A DNA stretch of 13,557 nt from Verrucomicrobiota bacterium (lineage in GTDB: Bacteria; Verrucomicrobiota; Verrucomicrobiia; Chthoniobacterales; UBA10450), in the NCBI GenBank assembly GCA_003219095.1, contig QHPM01000303.1, forward strand, positions 1-13,557. Direction: 5' to 3'. Positions within the stretch are counted from its first letter, which is position 1, and every line of letters begins with the position of its first letter. Below the pieces are notes generated by a model. The model had not been told where the DNA came from. It saw only the letters and a program-made list of their open reading frames with translations, and ran no database searches. A program made the position numbers and the translations under genes. Positions 1-7,740 of the stretch are shown piece after piece.

Positions 1-167
1 GAGCTGTCGCCGTCGAAAAGCGTAGTTTTTGGTCAACATCATTTCCAATGACCGAAAGAAGGATGCTTGAGGCTTCGCTACGAATCTCCCGCAACCAAAG
101 CCCAGCCCCTCTTCTAAGCGTTGCTTTGACGTTGACAACGCCTCGCACAATCGCTACGCCCGACGGC

Positions 168-1010
168 ATGAAGACGAGCCTTGTAATTCCATTGGTCATC
201 CTGTTTGCCTCGCAGGCCGCCGCGCAAATCGTCCTGGACGAACATTTCACTGACGGCACGCTATCTTTTGGCTCCGATCCTAATGACGGGAATTTCCTGC
301 GCCAGGGTGGAACGAGCCAAACTATCGGCATTGTCACTGACAATGTCATCGGCGGCGGTAACGCGCTCGCCTACAGCAATCAAACTAACGGGACCTTGTT
401 CATCGGTCAGATGCAGACTCCGGCGACGCTCGTCTTCATAGGGCAAACGATTGATTTCAGTTTTGACTTCCGCTTCACCAGCCTTCCTTCGACTCCGAAT
501 AGCAGTATTTTTCGTTTCGGCCTCTACAATCACATAGGCTCCGCGCCTTCAGACGGCGGCAGCGAAACTAACCCTGATAGCGGCTACATATATGATTTCG
601 GCGCCGGGGGGAGTGCCGGCGATGTCGGGTGGGGCAAAGAAAGCGGAGGCTCCGATAGTATTCTGGGCGGTTCTGGGGCAGCCAGCATTCCGGAAGGAAC
701 AATCACGCCTGTAGCCGTAGATATCAACGATACTTTAGCCCATCACGTCCTTTGCGAATTCGCCCTGACTGCAAGTGGGCTTAGTTTACTTACCGTCTTC
801 GATGGCCAACCGGTGGACAGTGCCACTGATAGCACCCCCTTCACGAGCTTCAATGAAGTCGGCTTTCGCCTCTTTGGCGGCCCGGCCGCGGTCAACTACG
901 ACAACCTTGTTGTCCAGATAGCGGTGCCAGAGCCATCCCCCGCTTTAGTAACCGTCGGAGCAGCCTTGCTCTGTCTCTTCAGATCCAAGCTGTCGCGAGC
1001 AAGGAGCTGA
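168..1010 (+). CDS. Secreted PEP-CTERM sorting domain protein
   Basis: The function is unknown; it is an exported surface or matrix-type protein. From ATG 168 the product has 280 residues. It begins with a signal peptide (MKTSLVIPLVILFASQAAAQ), continues with a Gly/Ser/Asp-rich body that looks like a beta-sandwich of the concanavalin-like kind, and ends at residues 253-280 with VPEPSPA, a hydrophobic segment and an Arg-rich tail. That tripartite end is the PEP-CTERM signal, which in other bacteria is processed by an exosortase during export. The frame stays open upstream to ATG 48, but those 40 extra residues would bury the signal peptide, so 168 is preferred. No strong ribosome binding site precedes either start. 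The gene is convergent with carB, with about 130 bases between their stops. No exosortase gene lies in the window. Confidence 0.85.
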   Translation: MKTSLVIPLVILFASQAAAQIVLDEHFTDGTLSFGSDPNDGNFLRQGGTSQTIGIVTDNVIGGGNALAYSNQTNGTLFIGQMQTPATLVFIGQTIDFSFDFRFTSLPSTPNSSIFRFGLYNHIGSAPSDGGSETNPDSGYIYDFGAGGSAGDVGWGKESGGSDSILGGSGAASIPEGTITPVAVDINDTLAHHVLCEFALTASGLSLLTVFDGQPVDSATDSTPFTSFNEVGFRLFGGPAAVNYDNLVVQIAVPEPSPALVTVGAALLCLFRSKLSRARS

Positions 1011-1092
1011 TTTGTTGAAATGCTTTAAGAGCTGATAAAGAAACAGGCGATGTCGAATGGATCGATGACTCTCTCATTTATTAAACAGGATG

Positions 1093-1120
1093 AGATGTCT
1101 CGACTCCGCTCGACATGACA
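1093..1120. repeat. Solitary half copy of the dispersed inverted repeat
   Basis: The stretch GTCTCGACTCCGCTCGACAT, followed by GAC, matches the right arm of the element at 5212-5295 (CCTCGACTTCCGCTCGGGAT, then GAC) with a few changes. It can fold on itself (ATGT-TCGA against TCGACAT with a bulge). It sits between the convergent stops of the PEP-CTERM gene and carB, where a hairpin could act as a two-way terminator, though no clear T-run follows. It may be a decayed or partial copy. Confidence 0.45.
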
Positions 1121-1141
1121 CGAGCCGGAGGTTCAGGCCGG

Positions 1142-4100
1142 TTATTGCGCGTGATATTCCTGCAATGAGCGAACGCGCACTTTGTTTTTCTGCAGCGATC
1201 GAATGCCGTAAACGCTGGCCTGCGCCGCGCGTAGTGTCGTCATGATCGGAATTTTTTGCGCAATGGCTGCATTGCGAATGGTCACTTCGTCTTCGCGCGG
1301 AATTTTCCCACTCGGGGTGTTAATGATAAAACTGATGTCGCCGTTTTTCACCCGGTCGAGCACATTGGGCCGTCCTTCGCGGATCTTGAACACTCGGGTC
1401 ACTGGCACCCGCGCGGCCTCCAGTGCGGTCGCGGTTCCGCTGGTGGCGATGATCCCGAAACCGAGGCTTACAAATTCGCGCACGACAGACACGACGGAGG
1501 TTTTATCTGAATCCTGCACGCTGACGAAAACGTTGCCCGATTTAGGCAAGGGCGGCGGCGCGGCCATCTGCGATTTGGCATAGGCGAGACCGAGGTCATG
1601 ATCGATTCCCATGACCTCACCGGTCGATTTCATTTCCGGTCCCAGGGAAATATCCTGGCCCTGATAGCGCAGGAAGGGAAAGACTGCCTCTTTCACCGAA
1701 AAATGTTTTGGCACGATCTCTTTGGTGAAGCCGAGCTCGCGCAAAGTTTTTCCCGCCATCACTTTGGCCGCCAACTTGGCGAGCGGAACGCCGATGGCCT
1801 TGCTCACGAACGGCACGGTGCGCGAGGCGCGGGGGTTGACCTCGAGCACGTAAACGTCCTTGCCCTTGACCGCGAACTGCACATTCATCAAGCCGCGCAC
1901 GTTCAGCTCCCGCGCCATCGCCTTGGTGGCCGAGGAAATTTCCGCTAGCACAGTCTTTGTTAGCGAGAAAGAAGGAATGACGCAGGCACTGTCTCCGCTG
2001 TGGATGCCGGCTTGTTCAATGTGCTCCATGATCGCGCCGATCACGGTGGTCTCGCCGTCGCTGATGCAATCGACGTCGACTTCCATCGCATCTTCGAGAA
2101 AGCGGTCGATCAGGATTGGGCGGAACACAGGGCTGTGGCCGGTGTGCCCAGCGGAGATTTTCTCCGCTATTTTTTCTTCAGCGGAATGCAACTCCGCTGA
2201 GCGCACAGACTGCAACTCTGCGTTTCGATCGCTAATTGCAGCGCTCACATATTTTCTCAAATCCGCTTCGTTATAAACCAGCTCCATGCCCCGGCCGCCG
2301 AGGACGAACGACGGCCTAACGAGAACTGGATAGCCAATGCGATTGGCGATCGCGACTGCTTCTTCCATACTGACAGCGGAGCCGTTTGGGGTCTGGCGCA
2401 AACCAAGTTTATCGAGCATGACGGCAAAGAGCTTGCGGTCTTCCGCCATCTCAATGCTTTCCGGCTCGGTCCCAAGAATAGGGACGCCAGCGGCTTTCAA
2501 TCCATCGGCGAGATTGAGCGGCGTTTGTCCGCCGAATTGCACGACCACGCCTTCCGGCTTTTCCTGATCGTAAATATTGAGCACGTCCTCGAGTGTGAGC
2601 GGTTCAAAATAAAGTTTGTCGCTGGTATCGTAATCGGTGGAGACCGTTTCCGGATTGGAATTAACCATGATGGTTTCGAAACCGAGCTCGCGCAGGGCGA
2701 AGGCGGCGTGGACGCAGCAATAATCGAATTCGATGCCTTGGCCAATGCGGTTGGGCCCGCCGCCGAGAATCATGATCTTGCGTTGATCGCTTTCGCGGCG
2801 CTCATTCTCGCTCCCGTAGGTGGAATAATAATAGGGGGTATAGGCTTCGAATTCGGCCGCGCAGGTATCGACTAGGCGATAGGTAGGAATGATGTTTTGC
2901 TTGATTCGTTGCGAGCGAACGGTTTTTTCGGAAACACCGTTAGCAATTGCGAGCTGCCTATCCGAAAACCCGAGTTTCTTGGCGCGGAGCAGTGCTGCTG
3001 GTAGCACAGGCATCTTGCCTGTGGGGCCATCGGGCGTCTCGCCCGATGCTTCATGATTCATCTGCAAGACACGATTAATCTGCAAAATAAACCCGTTTTC
3101 ATGCAATCCAGCCTTGCTTGGATTGCATTCAATGTAGTCTCGGAAATGTTGGAGCTCTTTCTCGTCACGGACGATTCGATCATAATTTTCATCCTGCCAA
3201 ACTATTTCCCGCTTTCCGCTTCTGCGTTTGAGCTCTTTCCCAGTGAAGCTTTTCCAAGAATGCAAAATTTCTGATAGTGAATGGCCGTTAAGGGGTAACA
3301 AAAGCGCGTGGACATGGTTCGGCATCACCACAAAGGCATCGAGCAAGTAACGCGTACCTTGGAAGTGCTTCAGTGCGCCAGCCACAATCTCGGCAGCAAA
3401 TCCTTCTCGAAGGAGACAAGAGCCGTGGCCTCGATCCAGCCACTCTTCGCGGGATTCCTGGAAACGGCGCTGATACTCATACCTGGTCCGCGCGTCCCAA
3501 GGTTCTGGATGAAATTTTAGCCAGGTTTTTAGTTCTTCTTTCCATTCGCGCAGCAGCGTGGTGGGTACAGCATCGGCAAGTCTGAAGGTGATGAAGTAGG
3601 CAGCGCCGGTTTGGCGCCAATGGGGGAGATTGCGAGACGTAATCTCTATTTCGCCGTGCGGATCCAGGCCACGGAAACGGCTAGATTCAACGGGCGAGAC
3701 GCCCGCTGGCCCCACAGGCGAGACGCCTGTGCTACGCAGTTGCTTCGCTTCCTCAACGATTTGCTGAACATTCCGCAAAAACCACCGGTCAATTTTTGTT
3801 AGCTCGAAAATCTCCTCGATCGGCATCCCGCTCTCGAATGCTTGCGCCAGATAAAAAATTCGCTCGGCGTTGGGTACTGCCAGTTTCAAGCGCAGCGTTT
3901 CTGAATCCACTTCCTTTTCATTCCCGTCGCCGATCAGACCGAAACGTTTGATCTCCAAGCTGCGCAGCGCTTTTTGCAACGCCTCCTTAAAAGTGCGGCC
4001 GATGGCCATCGCTTCGCCCACACTTTTCATTTGCGTGGTGAGGGTCGGATCGGCCTGGGGAAATTTTTCGAAGGTGAAGCGCGGGACTTTAACGACGCAA

Positions 4101-5161
4101 TAATCCATCGTGGGCTCGAAACTGGCCGGTGTTTCGCGGGTGATGTCGTTTTTGATTTCGTCGAGGGTATAACCTACTGCCAATTTGGCCGCGATTTTGG
4201 CAATCGGGAATCCTGTCGCCTTCGACGCCAGCGCGCTCGATCGTGAGACCCGTGGATTCATTTCGATCACGACCATGCGGCCGTTCTCTGGATTGACCGC
4301 GAACTGAATGTTCGAGCCGCCAGTCTCGACTCCGATTTCGCGAATGACGGCGAAGGCGGCGTCGCGCATCATTTGAAATTCCTTGTCCGTCAGTGTTTGC
4401 ACCGGCGCGACCGTAATCGAATCGCCGGTGTGGATGCCCATCGGATCGAAGTTTTCGATCGAACAAACGACGACGCAGTTGTCTGCGCGGTCGCGCATCA
4501 CTTCCATTTCGAACTCCTTCCAACCAACTAACGACTCCTCGATCAACACCTCGCTGACCGGCGAGATAGCGAGTCCGCGCCCGGCTATTTCCGCCAGCTC
4601 TTCACGGTTGTAGGCAATGCCGCCTCCGCTGCCACCGAGAGTAAAAGCGGGCCGAATGATGAGTGGGAAACTTCTGATGGCATCGGCGATTTTATCGGCG
4701 TCCTCGGTCGAGTGGGCAACGCCGGAGCGCGGCACATCCAACCCAATGCGTAACATCGCCTCTTTGAAGAGCTGCCGGTCTTCGCCCTTCGCGATCGCCT
4801 GCGCATTGGCACCGATTAACTTCACATTGTGCCGGGCGAGCGCGCCGTTGCGGTTCAGCTCCATCGCAGCGTTAAGCGCGGTCTGCCCGCCCATCGTCGG
4901 CAAGATAGCATCCGGCTTTTCCCGTTCGATGATCGCTTCGATCACCTCCGCCGTAATCGGTTCTATATAGGTACGGTCTGCGAACTCGGGGTCGGTCATG
5001 ATCGTGGCCGGGTTCGAGTTCACCAGCACCACCCGGTAGCCTTCCTCGCGCAGCGCCTTGCACGCCTGCACCCCGGAATAATCAAATTCGCAGCCTTGCC
5101 CAATCACGATTGGACCGGAGCCGATGAGCAAAATTTTCTTGAGCTCTTTATTTCGCGGCAT
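1142..5161 (-). CDS. carB: Carbamoyl-phosphate synthase large subunit with two in-frame insertions
   Basis: This enzyme makes carbamoyl phosphate from bicarbonate, ATP and ammonia supplied by CarA, for pyrimidine and arginine synthesis. The first ATP-grasp half covers about residues 1-400 ([17 protein letters not shown] near the start; [18 protein letters not shown] at 300-317). The second starts near 795 ([20 protein letters not shown]) and contains [16 protein letters not shown] at 1107-1122. An MGS-like allosteric domain fills about 1207-1339. The product has 1339 residues against 1073 in E. coli. The excess is a 245-codon transposase insert (about residues 476-721) in the oligomerisation region and a 36-codon repeat insert (about 979-1014) in the second ATP-grasp half. 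Both keep the frame, and the CarB sequence is otherwise uninterrupted and well conserved. The start is ATG with no clear ribosome binding site. The gene follows sufE across a 143-base gap that holds an inverted repeat. No carA is present in the window. Identity is certain; whether the protein works with its inserts cannot be told. Confidence 0.97.
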   Translation of the reverse strand: MPRNKELKKILLIGSGPIVIGQGCEFDYSGVQACKALREEGYRVVLVNSNPATIMTDPEFADRTYIEPITAEVIEAIIEREKPDAILPTMGGQTALNAAMELNRNGALARHNVKLIGANAQAIAKGEDRQLFKEAMLRIGLDVPRSGVAHSTEDADKIADAIRSFPLIIRPAFTLGGSGGGIAYNREELAEIAGRGLAISPVSEVLIEESLVGWKEFEMEVMRDRADNCVVVCSIENFDPMGIHTGDSITVAPVQTLTDKEFQMMRDAAFAVIREIGVETGGSNIQFAVNPENGRMVVIEMNPRVSRSSALASKATGFPIAKIAAKLAVGYTLDEIKNDITRETPASFEPTMDYCVVKVPRFTFEKFPQADPTLTTQMKSVGEAMAIGRTFKEALQKALRSLEIKRFGLIGDGNEKEVDSETLRLKLAVPNAERIFYLAQAFESGMPIEEIFELTKIDRWFLRNVQQIVEEAKQLRSTGVSPVGPAGVSPVESSRFRGLDPHGEIEITSRNLPHWRQTGAAYFITFRLADAVPTTLLREWKEELKTWLKFHPEPWDARTRYEYQRRFQESREEWLDRGHGSCLLREGFAAEIVAGALKHFQGTRYLLDAFVVMPNHVHALLLPLNGHSLSEILHSWKSFTGKELKRRSGKREIVWQDENYDRIVRDEKELQHFRDYIECNPSKAGLHENGFILQINRVLQMNHEASGETPDGPTGKMPVLPAALLRAKKLGFSDRQLAIANGVSEKTVRSQRIKQNIIPTYRLVDTCAAEFEAYTPYYYSTYGSENERRESDQRKIMILGGGPNRIGQGIEFDYCCVHAAFALRELGFETIMVNSNPETVSTDYDTSDKLYFEPLTLEDVLNIYDQEKPEGVVVQFGGQTPLNLADGLKAAGVPILGTEPESIEMAEDRKLFAVMLDKLGLRQTPNGSAVSMEEAVAIANRIGYPVLVRPSFVLGGRGMELVYNEADLRKYVSAAISDRNAELQSVRSAELHSAEEKIAEKISAGHTGHSPVFRPILIDRFLEDAMEVDVDCISDGETTVIGAIMEHIEQAGIHSGDSACVIPSFSLTKTVLAEISSATKAMARELNVRGLMNVQFAVKGKDVYVLEVNPRASRTVPFVSKAIGVPLAKLAAKVMAGKTLRELGFTKEIVPKHFSVKEAVFPFLRYQGQDISLGPEMKSTGEVMGIDHDLGLAYAKSQMAAPPPLPKSGNVFVSVQDSDKTSVVSVVREFVSLGFGIIATSGTATALEAARVPVTRVFKIREGRPNVLDRVKNGDISFIINTPSGKIPREDEVTIRNAAIAQKIPIMTTLRAAQASVYGIRSLQKNKVRVRSLQEYHAQ
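2126..2227 (-). repeat. Cluster of small palindromes inserted in frame in carB
   Basis: Four palindromic units lie side by side inside the second ATP-grasp half. They are an imperfect GGGC...GCCC unit (2126-2149), a hairpin with 8-base arms AGCGGAGA/TCTCCGCT (2150-2168), a hairpin with AGCGGA arms and a loop containing GTTGCA (2180-2198), and a diverged sister of the last with GCAGA/TCTG arms and the same GTTGCA core (2203-2221). Together they add about 36 residues ([17 protein letters not shown], then [18 protein letters not shown]), where E. coli CarB, as recalled, runs directly from the helix after GGRAMEIVYDEADLRRY to PVLLDHFL. The coding frame is preserved throughout. Confidence 0.8.
3001..3047. 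repeat. REP hairpin doublet, distal end of the RAYT unit
   Basis: There are two perfect hairpins in tandem: ACAGGCATCTTGCCTGT (3006-3022) and ATCGGGCGTCTCGCCCGAT (3029-3047). They are joined by GGGGCC and preceded by GTAGC. It is an inverted copy of the doublet at 3691-3735, differing at a few bases that mostly keep pairing intact. On the coding strand it translates to [15 protein letters not shown], ending the RAYT insert in carB. Confidence 0.9.
3691..3735. repeat. REP hairpin doublet, proximal end of the RAYT unit
   Basis: There are two perfect hairpins, CGGGCGAGACGCCCG (3691-3705) and ACAGGCGAGACGCCTGT (3714-3730), separated by CTGGCCCC and followed by GCTAC. It forms the inverted partner of 3001-3047. 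In carB it encodes [15 protein letters not shown], directly after EEAKQLR of the CarB helix. Confidence 0.9.
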
Positions 5162-5211
5162 TGCGCGGCGGGAACTTTAGGTGAAAACGCGAGCGCGTCA
5201 CGAGAGAATCC

Positions 5212-5295
5212 TCATCCCGAGCGTAGTCGAGGGATCCCGACGCGACACCTTTAAGGCAGCGTCCGCTGAATCCCTCGACTTCCGCTCGGGATGAC
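5212..5295. repeat. Dispersed inverted-repeat element, copy A
   Basis: The left arm TCATCCCGAGCGTAGTCGAG (continuing GGAT, to 5235) pairs with the right arm from 5270 to 5294 with one or two mismatches, around a loop of about 34 bases. Copy B at 7273-7357 shares both arms and part of the loop (CGA-GCGA-AC-TTT-AAG). It fills most of the gap between the sufE stop and the carB start, so transcripts reading from sufE into carB would pass through a long hairpin that could weaken or end transcription. It looks like a non-autonomous, MITE- or REP-like genomic repeat. Confidence 0.8.
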
Positions 5296-5304
5296 GGAAC
5301 AATG

Positions 5305-5757
5305 CTATGCCACCGCCATGCGCTGGCGATCGAGGTAAACCTTACAAATGCCTTTGATCCGCGTCAGCACGTAATAGGTCGTTTGACTACGCACGCGCAC
5401 CAGTTCGGCGCCGACAATTCGCGTCACGAAATCGCTCGGCAGATCCAGAATTTCCTGCGGGGTTGCGCCTTCAAGTCCTTTGCAGAGAATCGCTGTCATC
5501 GCCCGGGTAAGGGTTTGCACCTCGGGCCCGAGCGTCATCCGAATGTGGGCTTTTCCATTTTCATCGACGTGCAAATACACGCCAACCGTATCCGCGCATT
5601 CCTCGTCTTTGCGAATGTCTTGCAAATCGAATTGCTCGCCCTTGCGCGGCTGCTGTTTCGCAGCGTTGTCGGCATAGGAGACGAGGGTTTCTCGCCGCTC
5701 GTCTTCCGGAAGCAATTCGAAAAGGTTGATGATATTATTCAGCTTGGGCGGGTACAT
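5305..5757 (-). CDS. SufE family Fe-S cluster assembly protein
   Basis: SufE proteins take sulfur from a cysteine desulfurase (SufS) by an active-site cysteine and hand it to the SufBCD scaffold in the cytoplasm. The 150-residue product matches in length and layout: an N-terminal helix (LNNIINLFELLPEDERRETL), the central cysteine C54 in DEECADTVGVYL where E. coli has C51 in GCQSQVWI, then TRAMTAILCKGLEGATPQEI and LPSDFVTRI, and a C-terminal helix. The Gly before and the Ser after the usual cysteine are replaced (EC-A-D), so the motif is divergent. No sufS or sufBCD is adjacent. The start ATG has no good ribosome binding site (a GAGG lies 16 bases away), and a stop blocks any upstream start except CTG. 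Family is fairly sure; its exact partner is unknown. Confidence 0.82.
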   Translation of the reverse strand: MYPPKLNNIINLFELLPEDERRETLVSYADNAAKQQPRKGEQFDLQDIRKDEECADTVGVYLHVDENGKAHIRMTLGPEVQTLTRAMTAILCKGLEGATPQEILDLPSDFVTRIVGAELVRVRSQTTYYVLTRIKGICKVYLDRQRMAVA

Positions 5758-5917
5758 CAGCTATCACAATTTACCTCGCCTTTAACGAGCTGTCATTCAG
5801 GAGAGCGGGCAAATCAGATATCAGAATACGCGCAACTATCGCCGAACCAGCTGGCCGGAAGCCGATGCTTCAGTGCCAGGATGAAGAGCAGGTTCGGGAT
5901 AATTATTGCCTCTGATT

Positions 5918-5946
5918 AACATAAAACGCCAGCGCCCGGCGATCAA
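5918..5946 (-). promoter_or_regulatory. Possible sigma-70-type promoter for sufE
   Basis: On the minus strand TTGATC (5946-5941) and TATGTT (5923-5918) are 17 bases apart. It points toward sufE but would leave a leader of about 150 bases. This is a consensus match only. Confidence 0.25.
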
Positions 5947-6111
5947 CTCCATCCAGGCAAAGCTCTCGCCAATGCCGCTTGTGGTATTTAACGAGAGCGC
6001 TAAATGCCAGTCATTTTATCGCCACGACGGATTTGAATACCGCGATCAAGGCGGCGGCAAAGTTGCGGGCGACACGGCTCGCCGTCGAAGCTCGCGCGAA
6101 CTAACTTTTCG

Positions 6112-6129
6112 GCGTTGCGTCTGCAACGC
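6112..6129. terminator. Perfect hairpin after the NlpC/P60-like gene
   Basis: GCGTTGC and GCAACGC form a perfect 7-base stem around a 4-base loop, about 30 bases past the stop of the NlpC/P60-like gene. No U-run follows on the minus strand (CGAAAAGTT), so it is at best a weak or factor-dependent terminator or an RNA end protector. Confidence 0.35.
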
Positions 6130-6158
6130 GTAATTGTTAAGTCGACAACTTCTCCAGC

Positions 6159-6887
6159 TTACCAACCGGCGGGGTGACGCGCATCGAAGCCACTCGTGTC
6201 CCGTCCACCCGCATACCAACGCGGTCCAACGTCGCCACCGTCGCGCAAATCGGTGGTATCCAGACGCAAGCCCGCGATGATGGCAAAAGTGTGCCCATTA
6301 CGCGAATAAATCGTGATCCAACGGCCGCGACCGCGGCGCCCGTAATGGCGAAAATCGCCTGAAGGCAAAGGCGCCTCCAGCAGTCCCGCATAGTGCAATG
6401 CGAACGAAACGGCGCCGGAACAGTCGTATCCGGTATCGTTAAACGACCCATGGCCGCCGCCCCACACGTACGGCTTGCGTCGCAATGTATTCACGGCCCA
6501 AATCGCGTTCTTAATATTATCCGGCGCGTGTGACGGCGCGTAAGCGATTCCATTGCGCAAAATCGCATGGTCACCCGCTACCGCTGGCCGATTCGAGCTA
6601 ATTTCGGGAAACGCATTTGTTGTTTCGAGATCGTCTTCGTCTTCGACCGACTCAGCGCGCGGTGCCAGCGCCGGTTGCGAGCGCGGCGCGTAATAAGCGA
6701 CACGAATCGGCTCGGTTCGTGGCCAAGCGTCAGTTGTTTCGTGCAGCGAGAACGGCTGCAGCGGCACACCGAAGGACCCGCGTTGGTCCGAGGTGCGTTC
6801 TTGCGCATGCGCAATCCCGGCGCAGAAGAAAAAAGTGGCGAGGAGCGCGGTCAAGCGCCACCCGGACCTCACAATCGCAGCTGCCAT
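6159..6887 (-). CDS. Secreted NlpC/P60-like cell-wall peptidase
   Basis: It probably cleaves peptide bonds in peptidoglycan stems outside the inner membrane. The 242-residue product begins with a signal peptide (hydrophobic stretch LTALLATFFFCAGIAHA, cut near residue 28). A low-complexity, acidic and proline-rich linker follows to about residue 100, then a papain-like domain. Motifs are KPYVWGGGHGSFNDTGYDCS with the catalytic cysteine C156, and SRNGHTFAII with the catalytic histidine H199. A third polar residue is not clear; H238 in ARHPAGW or an Asn/Asp nearby are candidates. No SH3 or LysM wall-binding domain is seen. It is flanked by gaps of about 100 and 400 bases, so it is probably a single-gene unit. 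Family is well supported; substrate is inferred. Confidence 0.82.
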   Translation of the reverse strand: MAAAIVRSGWRLTALLATFFFCAGIAHAQERTSDQRGSFGVPLQPFSLHETTDAWPRTEPIRVAYYAPRSQPALAPRAESVEDEDDLETTNAFPEISSNRPAVAGDHAILRNGIAYAPSHAPDNIKNAIWAVNTLRRKPYVWGGGHGSFNDTGYDCSGAVSFALHYAGLLEAPLPSGDFRHYGRRGRGRWITIYSRNGHTFAIIAGLRLDTTDLRDGGDVGPRWYAGGRDTSGFDARHPAGW

Positions 6888-6993
6888 GCTTTATCAGGCA
6901 GCTTGTCCCGCGCCAACCTGGCGCTAGCAATCGCGGCGACTCAGTGCCGCGCCATCCCGAGTTGCGCAAAAAGAAATGAATATTGTTTCCTGA

Positions 6994-7212
6994 TTAGCTT
7001 TCGGCGGATTCGGGAACGGCTTTTTCCGCCGCTTGAAATCCGATCTTCGAATGCGTCCCATCGCAGAAGGGCTTTTCCGTGGACGCACCGCAGCGACAAA
7101 GCGCCATCCGTTTTTCCACTGGAAACGCGTTTCCCTCCGCATCCTTCAGTTCAACCGGTCCGGTCACAATGTAAGGGCCGTTCTTGATCGTCTCGATAGT
7201 TACTTCAGCCAT
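6994..7212 (-). CDS. Small CDGSH iron-sulfur domain protein
   Basis: This 72-residue protein is almost all one CDGSH domain, which binds a redox-active 2Fe-2S cluster through three Cys and one His. The motif CRCGASTEKPFCDGTH gives C39, C41, C50 and H54, an exact match to C-x-C-x2-(S/T)-x3-P-x-C-D-G-(S/T)-H. Upstream, IETIKNGPYIVTGPVELKDA is the usual N-terminal beta strand. The frame stays open to 7359, but the added 49 residues are translated from the dispersed repeat at 7273-7357, so ATG 7212 is the start; no strong ribosome binding site is visible. The role is presumably electron or cluster transfer in the cytoplasm; no specific partner is shown by the neighbours. Confidence 0.92.
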   Translation of the reverse strand: MAEVTIETIKNGPYIVTGPVELKDAEGNAFPVEKRMALCRCGASTEKPFCDGTHSKIGFQAAEKAVPESAES

Positions 7213-7272
7213 GATGGATGCAATGTAATCGAGTAGTGCGCACTCCGTCCACTGTAGCGAGATTCGCTGTCT

Positions 7273-7357
7273 GTCATCCTGAGCGAAGTCGAAGGATCCC
7301 GATGCGAAACTTTTTAAGATAACTTCACGGGATCCCTCGGCTGTCGCTCGGGATGAC
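7273..7357. repeat. Dispersed inverted-repeat element, copy B
   Basis: The left arm (7273-7300, starting GTCATCCTGAGCGAAGTCGA) pairs with the right arm (7329-7357, ending GTCGCTCGGGATGAC) with a few mismatches, around a 28-base loop. It is the same element as copy A at 5212-5295, loop included. It lies between the end of the AsmA-like gene (7369) and the CDGSH gene start (7212), again in a minus-strand intergenic gap. Confidence 0.82.
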
Positions 7358-7368
7358 AAAAGGGTCGA

Positions 7369-7740
7369 TTACCCGCTCCCGAGTACATTTTTCAACCACT
7401 CGCTAAATTGGCGGAGCAAGAGTCCGAGTGCTGCGCCAGGATTCTCTTTGAGCACTTCCATGATACGCGGACTCAAGTCCTGCTGCGGTGCGTCCGTGGT
7501 GCCCGATAAATGGACCGTTGTCCAAAGGTAGCCATCGTGTTCATCTGGAAAGACTTCCTCCGGCTTCGGCAACCAGTCGAGCAAATGGCGCGCAACTCCA
7601 AGCTCCATCACACCGCTCAACGCTTTCTTTTCGACCTGGATCGTTCCTTCTGCGCGAAATTTCCCCTTCTCTTCAATTACGATGTTTTTGATTTCCGCTC
7701 TCGGATAATTCCACGCTAGGGCGAAGGAACAATCCGCCAT
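7369..7740 (-). pseudogene. C-terminal part of the AsmA-like protein, out of frame
   Basis: This frame continues the protein of the upstream frame (7673-8617) one position off. From about 7735 it reads CSFALAWNYPRAEIKNIVIE, KGKFRAEGTIQVEKK, LGVARHLLDWLPKPEEVF, GYLWTTVHLSGTTDAPQQDL and SPRIMEVLKENPGAALGLLL. This resembles the end of large verrucomicrobial AsmA/TamB-like proteins as I recall them. The frame is open further upstream to 7974, but that part is a shadow of the other frame. ATG 7740 could in principle start a separate 123-residue protein, with no good ribosome binding site. More likely it is the detached tail of one damaged gene, or the result of a sequence error. Confidence 0.65.

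Larger units (their letters stand above)
3001..3735 (-). mobile_element. REP-associated tyrosine transposase (RAYT) nested in frame in carB
   Basis: Residues about 476-721 of the carB frame are not CarB. They read as a Y1-type (IS200-like) REP-associated tyrosine transposase. Seen in order: [20 protein letters not shown] (510-529), a basic middle region, the HUH motif in [11 protein letters not shown] (H616, H618), [24 protein letters not shown], and the nucleophile tyrosine in [14 protein letters not shown] (Y676). All catalytic landmarks of the family are present and there is no stop codon. The unit has no obvious start codon of its own near its beginning; it reads through from carB in the same strand and frame. 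Inverted REP doublets bound it on both sides, starting and ending with GTAGC/GCTAC. Its length, 735 bases, is an exact multiple of three. RAYTs are known to process REP hairpins by single-strand cleavage; activity here is inferred. Confidence 0.92.
5758..6158. other. Intergenic region with no convincing gene
   Basis: About 400 bases separate the sufE start from the stop of the NlpC/P60-like gene. Frames on both strands are short and unlike known proteins; a 75-codon + strand frame at 5906-6133 has no ribosome binding site and no recognisable motif. The region holds a possible minus-strand promoter (5918-5946) and a perfect hairpin (6112-6129). Nothing else was recognised. Confidence 0.6.

Noticed and set aside
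48..167. Upstream ATG 48 as the start of the PEP-CTERM gene
   Set aside because: It adds 40 residues of no recognisable type before a good signal peptide, which needs to be at the N-terminus.
2126..2227. CRISPR array or tandem repeat
   Set aside because: The units are different palindromes without uniform repeats or spacers.
3001..3735. Intein inside CarB
   Set aside because: The insert has RAYT motifs ([19 protein letters not shown]) and lacks the intein start Cys/Ser and the terminal HN plus Cys/Ser/Thr.
1242..5254. Many + strand frames of 60-140 codons opposite carB
   Set aside because: They lie wholly or almost wholly antisense to strongly conserved CarB or RAYT coding sequence in a GC-rich gene; typical shadow frames. 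Some contain RRDACAT-like strings that are just the reverse translation of the REP hairpins.
5906..6133. A 75-codon + strand frame as a small gene
   Set aside because: No ribosome binding site, no motif, unlikely composition (Arg-rich tail), and it overlaps only intergenic sequence.
7213..7359. Longer start at 7359 for the CDGSH protein
   Set aside because: The added residues are a translation of the dispersed inverted repeat, and family members start close to the domain.
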